Origin: CAG-390 sp003523225
Lineage (GTDB): Bacteria; Bacillota; Clostridia; Oscillospirales; CAG-272
Direction: 5' to 3'
Length of the DNA: 64,000 bases
Assembly (NCBI GenBank): GCA_902461815.1
Contig: CABPZE010000002.1
Span: 62,001-126,000, forward strand
In this document: positions 1 through 7,407 of the stretch, one piece after another
Numbering within the stretch: position 1 is the first letter of the stretch
Layout: every line of letters begins with the position of its first letter
Notes under the pieces: generated by a model
The model's database searches: none
The model's input: only the letters and a program-made list of their open reading frames with translations
What the model was told of the DNA's origin: nothing
Position numbers and translations under genes: made by a program

Positions 1-614
1 TTGCCTGCCGCTTGGCGCAACAGCTCGCGTTCAAGGCGGGAGCAGTATTCGCAAAGCACTTCTCCTCCGCGCCCAAGGTTTATCGCACCTACGGCAAGGG
101 ACGGTTCGTCGGCGGCACGGCGCACGCCGTCATAGTGTGCGCAGATTATCTGATATATTCTGTCTCCGTCCTCTTTTACAAGCTCTTCATCCTCAATACA
201 GAAGCCGCCGGAAAGCAAAAAGCGCCGAAGCGCCGCCGGGCGGGTCATTGGCTGAAGCACGAGACGGATATCTTTATTTTTTATATATTCCGACTTACCG
301 CAGATGCGCGCTATAAGCTCTCCGCCCATGCCGAGAATAAAAATATCCTCGGGAGCGAACGCCCCGACTCCGTCAAGACCATCCGCAAGGCGTACTGTTA
401 TCCTGTCAGAGAGTCCCGCCGCCGCAATATTGGCGGCAGCGCGTTCAAGCGGCGCGCGGTTTATGTCGGTTGCTTCGGCGCAGACCGATACACCTCCGCC
501 GACCAAAAAAACCGGAAGATATGCATGGTCGGTTCCGATGTCGGCAATTCTCCTGCCGCGCCGGGCAAATCCGGCGGCGGCAAGAAGCCGCGCGCCGGGA
601 GTCCTGAATGTCAT
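1..614 (-). CDS. trmK: tRNA (adenine(22)-N1)-methyltransferase TrmK, C-terminus cut off by window edge
   Basis: The reverse strand reads as a class I SAM-dependent methyltransferase of the TrmK family, which makes m1A22 in tRNA. The SAM-binding motif I reads RRIADIGTDHAYLP, closely matching the family pattern ADIGSDHAYLP, and is followed by a GMGGELIARI motif and an LQPMTRP segment typical of TrmK. About 204 residues are present and the 3' end lies beyond base 1. The ATG at 614 is the first good start; the frame is open upstream through the end of the DUF1858 gene, so a slightly earlier start cannot be excluded. It lies 25 bases after the DUF1858 gene in the same direction, so the two are probably co-transcribed. 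Many Clostridia have a Nif3-like gene next, but that would lie outside the window. Confidence 0.85.
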   Translation of the reverse strand, partial: MTFRTPGARLLAAAGFARRGRRIADIGTDHAYLPVFLVGGGVSVCAEATDINRAPLERAAANIAAAGLSDRITVRLADGLDGVGAFAPEDIFILGMGGELIARICGKSEYIKNKDIRLVLQPMTRPAALRRFLLSGGFCIEDEELVKEDGDRIYQIICAHYDGVRRAADEPSLAVGAINLGRGGEVLCEYCSRLERELLRQAAG

Positions 615-639
615 TACCTGATGCTGACGGACCTGCCGC

Positions 640-855
640 TCAAGCCTTTTCGCCCGACTTGTTGGCTAAAAATTCGTTTATCTTAGCCACCAGAGCGTCA
701 GCATCTGTGCCGTGAACGGCGCAGGCTTCCTCAATGGTCTCACCGCGTGAGGCGGGGCAGCCGAGGCAGTGCATTCCAATGGCAAAGAAAAATTCGGCGG
801 TGTTGATGTCAAAATCAAGTACGTCTCCGATTACGGATTGCTTTGTAACAGTCAT
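640..855 (-). CDS. DUF1858 domain-containing small protein
   Basis: A 71-residue protein that is one complete DUF1858 domain, the same fold as the N-terminal domain of ScdA/Ric-type proteins. It opens with the family-typical TVTKQSVIGDVLDFD and carries the paired cysteines in HCLGCPASRGETIEEAC. The Cys-x-x-Cys-Pro motif suggests a redox or ligand-binding role, but the real function is not established for the stand-alone form. It sits just upstream of trmK on the same strand with a 25-base gap. Length and motif agree with the family and nothing looks broken. Confidence 0.85.
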   Translation of the reverse strand: MTVTKQSVIGDVLDFDINTAEFFFAIGMHCLGCPASRGETIEEACAVHGTDADALVAKINEFLANKSGEKA

Positions 856-1035
856 TTTTCAATAATTCCTTTCAAAAAAATATAACTGATCCCACATATA
901 TTATACCCAATAAAAGGCTCAAAGTCAATAGTCTTGCAGGACTTTGCCAGGGACTTTGAATTCGACTTTGTGTGTAAATTTTTCCGTGATATCATAACGT
1001 GTCCTGCGCGGAACACGCCCGGGAACAACACACGG

Positions 1036-1082
1036 CAAAAAAACAAAACCGTTCGCCGCTTTGTCACAAAGCATTGAACGGT
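1036..1082 (-). terminator. intrinsic terminator after the 355-aa exported protein gene
   Basis: On the reverse strand a compound hairpin (outer arms ACCGTTC/GAACGGT at 1048-1082, inner arms CTTTGT/ACAAAG at 1059-1071) runs straight into TTTTGTTTTTTT. It closes the M23/anchored-protein operon. The rest of 856-1167 is AT-rich and holds no convincing gene. Confidence 0.75.
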
Positions 1083-1167
1083 CTTGCGTTTATCCAACGG
1101 GGTTCATGAAATAAAACCGCGCGGGAGCATCACGAATGCAGGAATCTATCGCCGCACGCAGTAAAGC

Positions 1168-2235
1168 TCATAATTCTCTCTTTCTTCTGCGCCAAACTGT
1201 CAAGACCCCGGCGGGAATTATCGCAGCAAGTACGGTGGTCGCGGCAAGAAACGCCACACGCGCACCGCTTGCGTCTTCGGTGTCCGGAGAGACACGCGGC
1301 GGATTTATTTCCTCTCTGCCGATATCGGCAAGAAAGGCAAGGTATTCGTCCTCTGAGATTTTGGTAAGGATCTTACCATCGTAAAGCGCCTCAATGAGTG
1401 TTCCTCCCGCGATACGCCATCCGTCGGCAGTGTTTGAAAGCTCAAGTGTCGCTTTGAACGCCTGATTTCTGACAGCCAGCTCGTCAAACATGATCACCTC
1501 GACAAGCGCCCGTGTGTCGTTTGCCTCTGCCACTTTGTATAGGTATTTATCTGCGACCTTTGCGTCTTTGTAAACATACCCGTGATATGGGTACAGATGC
1601 GCATTAACATACGGCTTCAAAGCCTCAAATTCCTCCTCGTCGTACCCAATTGCGCTCTCTTTACCAAGCAATTCGTATCTTGTTCCAATTTGTCTGCTAA
1701 GAAGGTACATAAAATCTTCCCCTCTGCTTCTGCAACAAACATAAAGGCTACCGTCTCTTTCTATAAACTGCTCATATGTTTGGTAGAAAACAGGATAAGA
1801 GCCACTTTTCTGTCCTGCTATACTATGCACCGAACGCTCGACCCATTCCCCGCAGAATATTTTCCGTGCCTCGGAGTACATATCCTCCAAGCCGTTCCAA
1901 TTGTGATACGTAACCTTGAAGTAGTCAAAATCATAAACCGTCACATTGGTATGTATATATGGTGAGGTAAGGTCATATTGCAAAGTGATCTTAACAGTTT
2001 CGTCAATATAATCTCTCAGTGTATTACAAGTGCCATAATAATCAGCTGAGCTTGAAGTTAAGGCATCTGCATAAATGTGAGTAAGCAGTAACCAATCCAC
2101 GGCGTCTGACAACAGCTCATCTATAACAGGGTCATCAAGTTCCTCGGCACAGATACCAACAGAAAATAACGACAATATGCAAAACAGGGAAAGACATGCG
2201 ATTATTATTTTTTTTATGAACAACCGACCTCTCAT
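1168..2235 (-). CDS. Hypothetical secreted protein with C-terminal membrane anchor
   Basis: I do not recognise a named family. The 355-residue product starts with a positively charged signal peptide (MRGRLFIKKIIIACLSLF, cleavage probably near SVGICA), has a soluble extracellular body of about 290 residues rich in Tyr and Asp/Glu, and ends with one hydrophobic helix (about residues 322-347) followed by WRRRKREL. This is an N-out, membrane-anchored layout without an LPxTG motif. The body resembles nuclear-transport-factor/SnoaL-like small domains only vaguely. The start overlaps the stop of the upstream M23 gene by 4 bases (ATGA), so the two are translationally coupled and probably work together at the cell surface. 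Confidence 0.7.
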   Translation of the reverse strand: MRGRLFIKKIIIACLSLFCILSLFSVGICAEELDDPVIDELLSDAVDWLLLTHIYADALTSSSADYYGTCNTLRDYIDETVKITLQYDLTSPYIHTNVTVYDFDYFKVTYHNWNGLEDMYSEARKIFCGEWVERSVHSIAGQKSGSYPVFYQTYEQFIERDGSLYVCCRSRGEDFMYLLSRQIGTRYELLGKESAIGYDEEEFEALKPYVNAHLYPYHGYVYKDAKVADKYLYKVAEANDTRALVEVIMFDELAVRNQAFKATLELSNTADGWRIAGGTLIEALYDGKILTKISEDEYLAFLADIGREEINPPRVSPDTEDASGARVAFLAATTVLAAIIPAGVLTVWRRRKREL

Positions 2236-4763
2236 TGCCTAATACCTCCAATTATACTATCTGTACTATCGTTTCGTGAAAATTGAATATTTGGATAAAA
2301 CCACAGTGGGTCAAATGTATGAATATAATTATTTGGTCCATTTCCACTCGAAGCAGAAAAAATCAAATGCAAATGTGCTCCTGAACCCAAACCAGTAGAA
2401 CCCGTTAGCCCAATTGTTTCTCCTTTAGATACTACTTGGTTTTCTATAACGTCTATACTTGATAGATGATAGAAATGGGTATAAAGATTACTGTATTCAT
2501 TTGATTTCAATACAATGTACAATCCGCGTTCATCACTTGAATTTGTTCCAACAAAAACAATTGTACCATCAAATGGGGCTTTTAAGCCCACATTATATAC
2601 CCCAATATCCACACCGTCGTGGAAGCGATATCCTGTATACTCACGAAATCCATACCCACTTGTTATACTAGGATCACCGCCAACAGGAAACACTATGTCT
2701 ATACCGGAGAATTGAAGTTCATCACGAATGCGAGAATAATCCGCCGTAAATGTCCATTTTTGGTTTGTAGCTGAGGACGAATAACTGCTGTACACTACGC
2801 TACTTTCTGAATCTGCCATGGCGTAGCTCCCACACTTTACAGTATATGACGCTCCCGTTCCTGCGTATGTTATATCAACCTTATCCATTGACGTAGAACT
2901 GTAATTTTTCAGCACCACCTGTCCCGCTCCGGAAGAAGCTTTTCCTATCACACGTCGGCTTCCGTTCATACTGCAAATGGGATAAAGAAGATATCCGCCA
3001 ATATCATCCTTATAAACGATTCTGTAATGTTGGTTGGAATCAAGATCTTCCAATGAACCCGCAGCATTAACGCTCTCTGTAACGATGTTGACTGTGATAT
3101 TATTATCCGAATTTGAAGGATCGGTATCATACCCATCTTGGACTGTCATATATTTACCCGTCGAGGCGTTGACAAGCTGATACACTCCTCCTATTCTGAA
3201 TGTCCAATGCGTATTGCTTATGTCTGCTCCAGCAACCGGTGTTCCAGATGTATTCACATTCAGAAAGCGTGTTGTAGTTGGATTCCATAGAGCAAAGCTA
3301 CCGTCGGAAAGTTCAAGTATGCGCCAAGTAGTGTTGTCTGACGCTGCAGAAGCGAGACTGAGCGTTCCTGAGACTCCGGCAGAAAGATACTTGTCGCTTT
3401 TCACCGACTTTACCGTGAAAAGGTCAGAGCCGGAGGAGACGGCACAAATGTAAAACTGTGTATTGTAATCATCAGGTTTTTTTATATTAAGCGTTGTGTT
3501 TGTTGAGCTATGCGCCTGACTCTGCGAATATGTCACACCATCCGCGGAGGTATTTGATGTCAGATACTTAACATTCGATCCCGATACCTGACATAAATTA
3601 AATATCATATTCTGAAGCCTTACTGTTGAGCTATCAGACCCGACTATAGTCGGTATGATGTGCGCACTCAGTGATTTATATGCATACGATATAGTTATGC
3701 TCCCCTCATATTCATCATTGAATGCTATTTCGCTACCAGTATTTACATCTTCAATTTCATCCGGAAGCGTCAATGATATATTTTTATATGTGGAATTTGA
3801 CGGAACATATACTACTTGAAATTCAAATGTTTCACCCGACTTACCGAATATTGCCTTGATGTCGGTAGTTGAGTTAGGAAGCCGGATATATATGCCGGTA
3901 GTTTCAACAAAATCAACATGGTTTGTAAAAGACCACGAGCCTGAAACAGTCAGATCGCATATTGACATATCTGACCCAAGGGCAACTGTGTGATCGTTTG
4001 ACGGCGACAACCTCCCATCATCCATATCATAGAACCATACGCACGTTCCGTCCTCATGGTCGCCCACTTCAACTTCAGTATCCGACACTGCGATAAGATA
4101 ATTATCCTGATTTGACTGCGATCTTATCATATAGTTTCCGTATGTCTGATACTCAAGCAGCCATTTACCCCGAGGAGCGTAAAGTGATGAAAGCATTCTG
4201 AGACTATTGCTCATGAGGCTACTATTCACATTGGAAAGATACTTATTAGCCGTATCATGCTTCAATGCGTATTCTCCGGCTATTGTAGAATATGTCATTG
4301 AAATACATATGATATCGCCCGCTGTCACGGAATTGCCTATAATTGCAGTACTTCCCGACATATTCTGAAGGTCTGCTGAAACGATTGAAAAAGTGTTTTT
4401 CTGCTCATCAGATGCCTTGCCCCATTCACGGGCTGAGCGTGTAATATCGACTCCGTCTGAGGAGATACCTCCGTAAAGCTCTGCGCTTCCAATGCGCATT
4501 ACGTCACAATGCCCGATGTTATAATCAAATAAAGGATGGTCTGAAGCAGAATTCCCAAGCCGTTCCGCAAGAAAATCGCCGCCAAATGTCACCGAAGCAG
4601 CTTCTGATGTACAGTCAAATCCTACTCCTGCCGTTGCCACAGTGGTCTGCGATATAACGTCCTCTGCCCGCATATCGCTCACCGACCCTTCGATTGACTG
4701 ACTCTTAACCGGAACAGAGAATATGTACACTGTTTTTCCGCCATCAAGATTTTGGAACATCAC
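2232..4763 (-). CDS. M23 (LytM-type) peptidase with ricin-like repeats, main part of a frameshifted gene
   Basis: The 843-residue frame ends in an M23 endopeptidase domain (about residues 685-830): zinc ligands are visible as HDGVD (His715, Asp719) and HLHLIF (His797, His799), with a THFYH segment between (His763/766). It should cleave peptide cross-links of peptidoglycan. The middle contains ricin-type beta-trefoil stretches such as YQLVNASTGKYMTVQDG and KYLSAGVSGTLSLA, probably binding cell-wall glycans. No signal peptide is present in this frame; it lies in the overlapping upstream frame (4760-5083). A single missing base near 4787-4792 would fuse the two into one protein of about 950 residues. 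The GTG at 4763 is therefore probably not the natural start. The DNA is more AT-rich than its neighbours, which may point to transfer. Confidence 0.8.
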   Translation of the reverse strand: MMFQNLDGGKTVYIFSVPVKSQSIEGSVSDMRAEDVISQTTVATAGVGFDCTSEAASVTFGGDFLAERLGNSASDHPLFDYNIGHCDVMRIGSAELYGGISSDGVDITRSAREWGKASDEQKNTFSIVSADLQNMSGSTAIIGNSVTAGDIICISMTYSTIAGEYALKHDTANKYLSNVNSSLMSNSLRMLSSLYAPRGKWLLEYQTYGNYMIRSQSNQDNYLIAVSDTEVEVGDHEDGTCVWFYDMDDGRLSPSNDHTVALGSDMSICDLTVSGSWSFTNHVDFVETTGIYIRLPNSTTDIKAIFGKSGETFEFQVVYVPSNSTYKNISLTLPDEIEDVNTGSEIAFNDEYEGSITISYAYKSLSAHIIPTIVGSDSSTVRLQNMIFNLCQVSGSNVKYLTSNTSADGVTYSQSQAHSSTNTTLNIKKPDDYNTQFYICAVSSGSDLFTVKSVKSDKYLSAGVSGTLSLASAASDNTTWRILELSDGSFALWNPTTTRFLNVNTSGTPVAGADISNTHWTFRIGGVYQLVNASTGKYMTVQDGYDTDPSNSDNNITVNIVTESVNAAGSLEDLDSNQHYRIVYKDDIGGYLLYPICSMNGSRRVIGKASSGAGQVVLKNYSSTSMDKVDITYAGTGASYTVKCGSYAMADSESSVVYSSYSSSATNQKWTFTADYSRIRDELQFSGIDIVFPVGGDPSITSGYGFREYTGYRFHDGVDIGVYNVGLKAPFDGTIVFVGTNSSDERGLYIVLKSNEYSNLYTHFYHLSSIDVIENQVVSKGETIGLTGSTGLGSGAHLHLIFSASSGNGPNNYIHTFDPLWFYPNIQFSRNDSTDSIIGGIRQ

Positions 4764-5083
4764 AGTATAATCGTCCGGTTCCTGTTCATAAGCCTGTTGA
4801 CATGCTGTCTTTCATTAGCCAGCGAACGACTGATTACATACGGAAGATCGTTATCTGACAGCGAAGCGTTTTTCAACTGATCGAGTGACAGATCTCCATC
4901 AAGAAGACCTAACACCCACGTCTCCCCAGCTATCGGTACACATTCTTGTGCATCAATGCCGGATGTGCTTAACGCTTCGTCATCAGAGGCGCCGACTGGC
5001 ATCGAAGATGCCGCCAGCATTGCAAATGCAAGGATAAAAGCGATAGGTCCGAAAATGTGTCTGCGTTTTTCTGTTGTTTTCAT
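4760..5083 (-). CDS. N-terminal fragment of the M23 peptidase (signal peptide part)
   Basis: 107 residues: a signal peptide (MKTTEKRRHIFGPIAFILAF... through SSMPVGAS) and a short mature part ending in ANERQHVNRLMNRNRTIIL. Reading one base out of phase from the CTTATG at about 4787-4792, the sequence continues YEQEPDDYTVMFQN and runs into the 843-residue M23 frame without a stop. Clostridial surface proteins often have a conserved N-terminal stretch of the kind HVNRLYEEE...TVxFxNxDGT, so the joined reading (HVNRL + YEQEPDDYTVMFQNLDGG) is clearly the ancestral one. This is either a true frameshift, phase variation, or a sequencing error. Confidence 0.75.
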   Translation of the reverse strand: MKTTEKRRHIFGPIAFILAFAMLAASSMPVGASDDEALSTSGIDAQECVPIAGETWVLGLLDGDLSLDQLKNASLSDNDLPYVISRSLANERQHVNRLMNRNRTIIL

Positions 5084-5314
5084 GATGTTCGTCCTTTCTG
5101 CATTATTTTTTAAGCGAAGCCACTCTGCGCACCGCTTTTTTTCTCATATTACATTGTAACATAAATAAAGCTGTTTTTCCATATTTATTTATCACAAAAA
5201 ATATTTTCAGCACATTGCACAATAATTCACTAAGAGTATCAGATTCTCAAAATGATAAAAAATACCCGTGACGCATTTTCCGGACTGAAAAATCAGAATT
5301 TTTCGCTTTTCCTA

Positions 5315-5344
5315 TTGCAATGTGACCGCATTTTATGGTATACT
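5315..5344 (+). promoter_or_regulatory. sigma-A promoter of prfB
   Basis: TTGCAA (5315-5320), 18-base spacer, TATACT (5339-5344), about 45 bases before the prfB start. The rest of the 5084-5390 gap is AT-rich and shows nothing else I can name. Confidence 0.55.
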
Positions 5345-5390
5345 ATACTGAAATGAAATCGTTAAAACAAATATCGGAGTATTATCTGTC

Positions 5391-6512
5391 ATGATAGTTG
5401 CACTTGAAGAGGCAAAATACAAGCTGGTTTCAATGCGTCCGGTTCTGAAGGAACTGGGTTCGGCGCTGCGTGTTGACGAGCTGCGTCAGAAAGCCGAAGA
5501 GCTTGAAAAAGTAACGCTCGAACCGGACTTCTGGGGAAACCAGGAACGCTCATCGAAAATTTTACAGACTATCAAGCAATCAAAGGACACAGTAGCCGAA
5601 TACGAGGCGCTGTGCGCAAGACTTGAGGACGCCATAACCCTTGCCGAAATGGCGATAGAAGAAAATGACGAAGGCTCGGTTCCCGAGGTTCAGGCTGAGC
5701 TTGAGGCGATAATGAAGCAGGAGGAACACGAACGCACCTCTATCCTGCTTTCGGGAGAATATGACCACAACAACGCGATCGTCTCCTTCCACCCCGGCGC
5801 GGGAGGCACTGAGGCTCAGGACTGGGCGCTCATGCTCTACCGCATGATAACCCGCTGGGCGGAGCAGAACGGATATAAGGTCAAGCTGACCGACTGGCTT
5901 GACGGAGAGGAAGCCGGCATAAAAAGCGCCACGATCTTTGTTGAAGGTCCCAACGCCTACGGATACCTCAAGAGCGAGAACGGCGTTCACCGCCTTGTGC
6001 GCGTCTCCCCGTTCGACGCCGCCGGAAGACGTCAGACCTCCTTTGCCTCAATTGAAGTCATGCCGGAATTCGACAAGCTGGACGAGGTAGTCGTGCGCGA
6101 CGAGGACTATGACTTCATTCCCTTCCATTCAAGTGGCGCGGGCGGACAGAACATCAACAAGGTAAGCTCCGCGGTTCGTCTTGTACACAAGCCGACGGGC
6201 ATCGTGGTCACCTGCCAGACAGAGCGCTCGCAGCTTCAGAACAAGGAAACTGCAATGAAAATGCTCAAATCAAAGCTGATGGAGATAAAGATACGCGAAC
6301 GTCTTGACACCATCGCAGAGATCCAGGGCAACAAAACCAATATCGAATGGGGCTCGCAGATACGTTCGTATGTCTTTATGCCCTACACACTTGTCAAGGA
6401 CAACCGCACGGGATATGAGACCGGAAACATCAACGCCGTCATGGACGGAGCGCTTGACGGCTTCATGAACGCATACCTCAAATATATTTCCAAACAGGAA
6501 TCCGAAAACTGA
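5391..6512 (+). CDS. prfB: Peptide chain release factor 2
   Basis: Release factor 2 recognises UGA and UAA stop codons and triggers peptide release on the ribosome. The 373-residue protein has the catalytic GGQ motif in HSSGAGGQNINKV (about residues 249-252) and the RF2 stop-codon-reading tripeptide Ser-Pro-Phe in VRVSPFDAAGRR. Length fits the family (about 365). Unlike many bacterial prfB genes there is no internal UGA with programmed +1 frameshift: the N-terminal coiled-coil region runs straight through (KELGSALRVDELRQ) in one frame. GGAG at about 5374 serves as ribosome binding site. It has its own promoter and is followed by a small membrane protein gene 41 bases downstream. Confidence 0.95.
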   Translation: MIVALEEAKYKLVSMRPVLKELGSALRVDELRQKAEELEKVTLEPDFWGNQERSSKILQTIKQSKDTVAEYEALCARLEDAITLAEMAIEENDEGSVPEVQAELEAIMKQEEHERTSILLSGEYDHNNAIVSFHPGAGGTEAQDWALMLYRMITRWAEQNGYKVKLTDWLDGEEAGIKSATIFVEGPNAYGYLKSENGVHRLVRVSPFDAAGRRQTSFASIEVMPEFDKLDEVVVRDEDYDFIPFHSSGAGGQNINKVSSAVRLVHKPTGIVVTCQTERSQLQNKETAMKMLKSKLMEIKIRERLDTIAEIQGNKTNIEWGSQIRSYVFMPYTLVKDNRTGYETGNINAVMDGALDGFMNAYLKYISKQESEN

Positions 6513-6553
6513 GTGATTTTTTCTGATATATTACAAGAAACGGAGATAAGAAT

Positions 6554-6994
6554 ATGAAACAGCAGTCAAACGCAGCAGGTTCGAGAAGAATAAAAAAACA
6601 GCTTCGCCGTGCTTTCAGACTTTCTGTCGCAACGGCAGCGGTGATTTCGATTTTCAAGCTCTGCGTATATGCAGAGGAACAGCGCCGCGATCTTCTGAGA
6701 CGCGAACGCCGTCGCTCAGCGGCAATAACGCTGCTGTTCAGCATCTCGGCGCTTGTTGCACTGTTCACGGCGCTTGCCTCAGCGATCGCCGAGGTCAAAA
6801 AACGCAACGGCGGATATGCCATAGACCTTTTTGACCGCGACGAATACGACATCGTATCCCCCGACGAGGAGGATGAGCTTGAAAGCATAATGCACGGAGA
6901 GCTTGACGGAAAAAACGATGGGTCAGCCTCGCACGGACATAGTGTGAGTGAACATATCCCGGTTGACGACGAAGCGACAGTTGAAAATTTCTGA
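6554..6994 (+). CDS. Small membrane protein of unknown function
   Basis: 146 residues that I cannot assign to a family. A strongly basic N-terminus (KQQSNAAGSRRIKKQLRR) is followed by two hydrophobic segments (about residues 23-42 and 57-79) separated by a very basic loop (EEQRRDLLRRERRRS), and the C-terminal half is acidic and soluble (DRDEYDIVSPDEEDELESI). A cytosolic acidic tail with two membrane helices is likely. ACGGAGATAAGA upstream supports the ATG. It follows prfB by 41 bases and is probably read through from it. Codon use matches the neighbours, so it is likely to be expressed. Confidence 0.65.
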   Translation: MKQQSNAAGSRRIKKQLRRAFRLSVATAAVISIFKLCVYAEEQRRDLLRRERRRSAAITLLFSISALVALFTALASAIAEVKKRNGGYAIDLFDRDEYDIVSPDEEDELESIMHGELDGKNDGSASHGHSVSEHIPVDDEATVENF

Positions 6995-7040
6995 TAGCCG
7001 GTATCAGATAAACGCAATATCTTACGCGGATCGGTAAGAT
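6991..7040 (+). other. two small hairpins after the membrane protein gene
   Basis: CTGATA/TATCAG (6991-7007, including the stop codon) and ATCTTAC/GTAAGAT (7019-7040). No clear U-tract follows, so termination is uncertain. The remaining gap to 7320 is AT-rich with a repeated TGCGTGACGC (near 7070 and 7103) and no gene. Confidence 0.35.
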
Positions 7041-7320
7041 CAAATATTTCCATGCGACGTTGCGCTGAATGCGTGACGCCGCATTTCTTTATTTATTTTT
7101 TGCGTGACGCGTTTGATTTACACTGCGCGTTTTTTCTTTTTTGATCATAAAATGATCCATTCGGGGCTTTATTACGTGCGGTTTTTTAATATTTTCATCA
7201 TAAAATCGCGTTTTTTGCGATATAAATAATCTGATCTTTCTCTTTCAATGAAAAGCGGCAGCTGAAAAAAACAATTGTGCAACCGACAGTTGACAAACAT
7301 TCCATTAAAAATTGCTTGAT

Positions 7321-7349
7321 TTGACAACCCCGATGTGGTATCATATAAT
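7321..7349 (+). promoter_or_regulatory. strong sigma-A promoter of the glmM fusion gene
   Basis: TTGACA (7321-7326), exactly 17 bases, TATAAT (7344-7349): a full consensus promoter about 59 bases before the ATG at 7408. Confidence 0.85.
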
Positions 7350-7407
7350 CAGCAAACTGAATAAACTGCCAATACAGCGTCAAACTAAATTAAAACGGAG
7401 GATAATC

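Noticed and set aside
852..1097. 81-residue reverse-strand open frame between the DUF1858 gene and the exported protein gene
   Set aside because: It lies across the intrinsic terminator and has an unnatural composition (many Cys, Lys, Phe).
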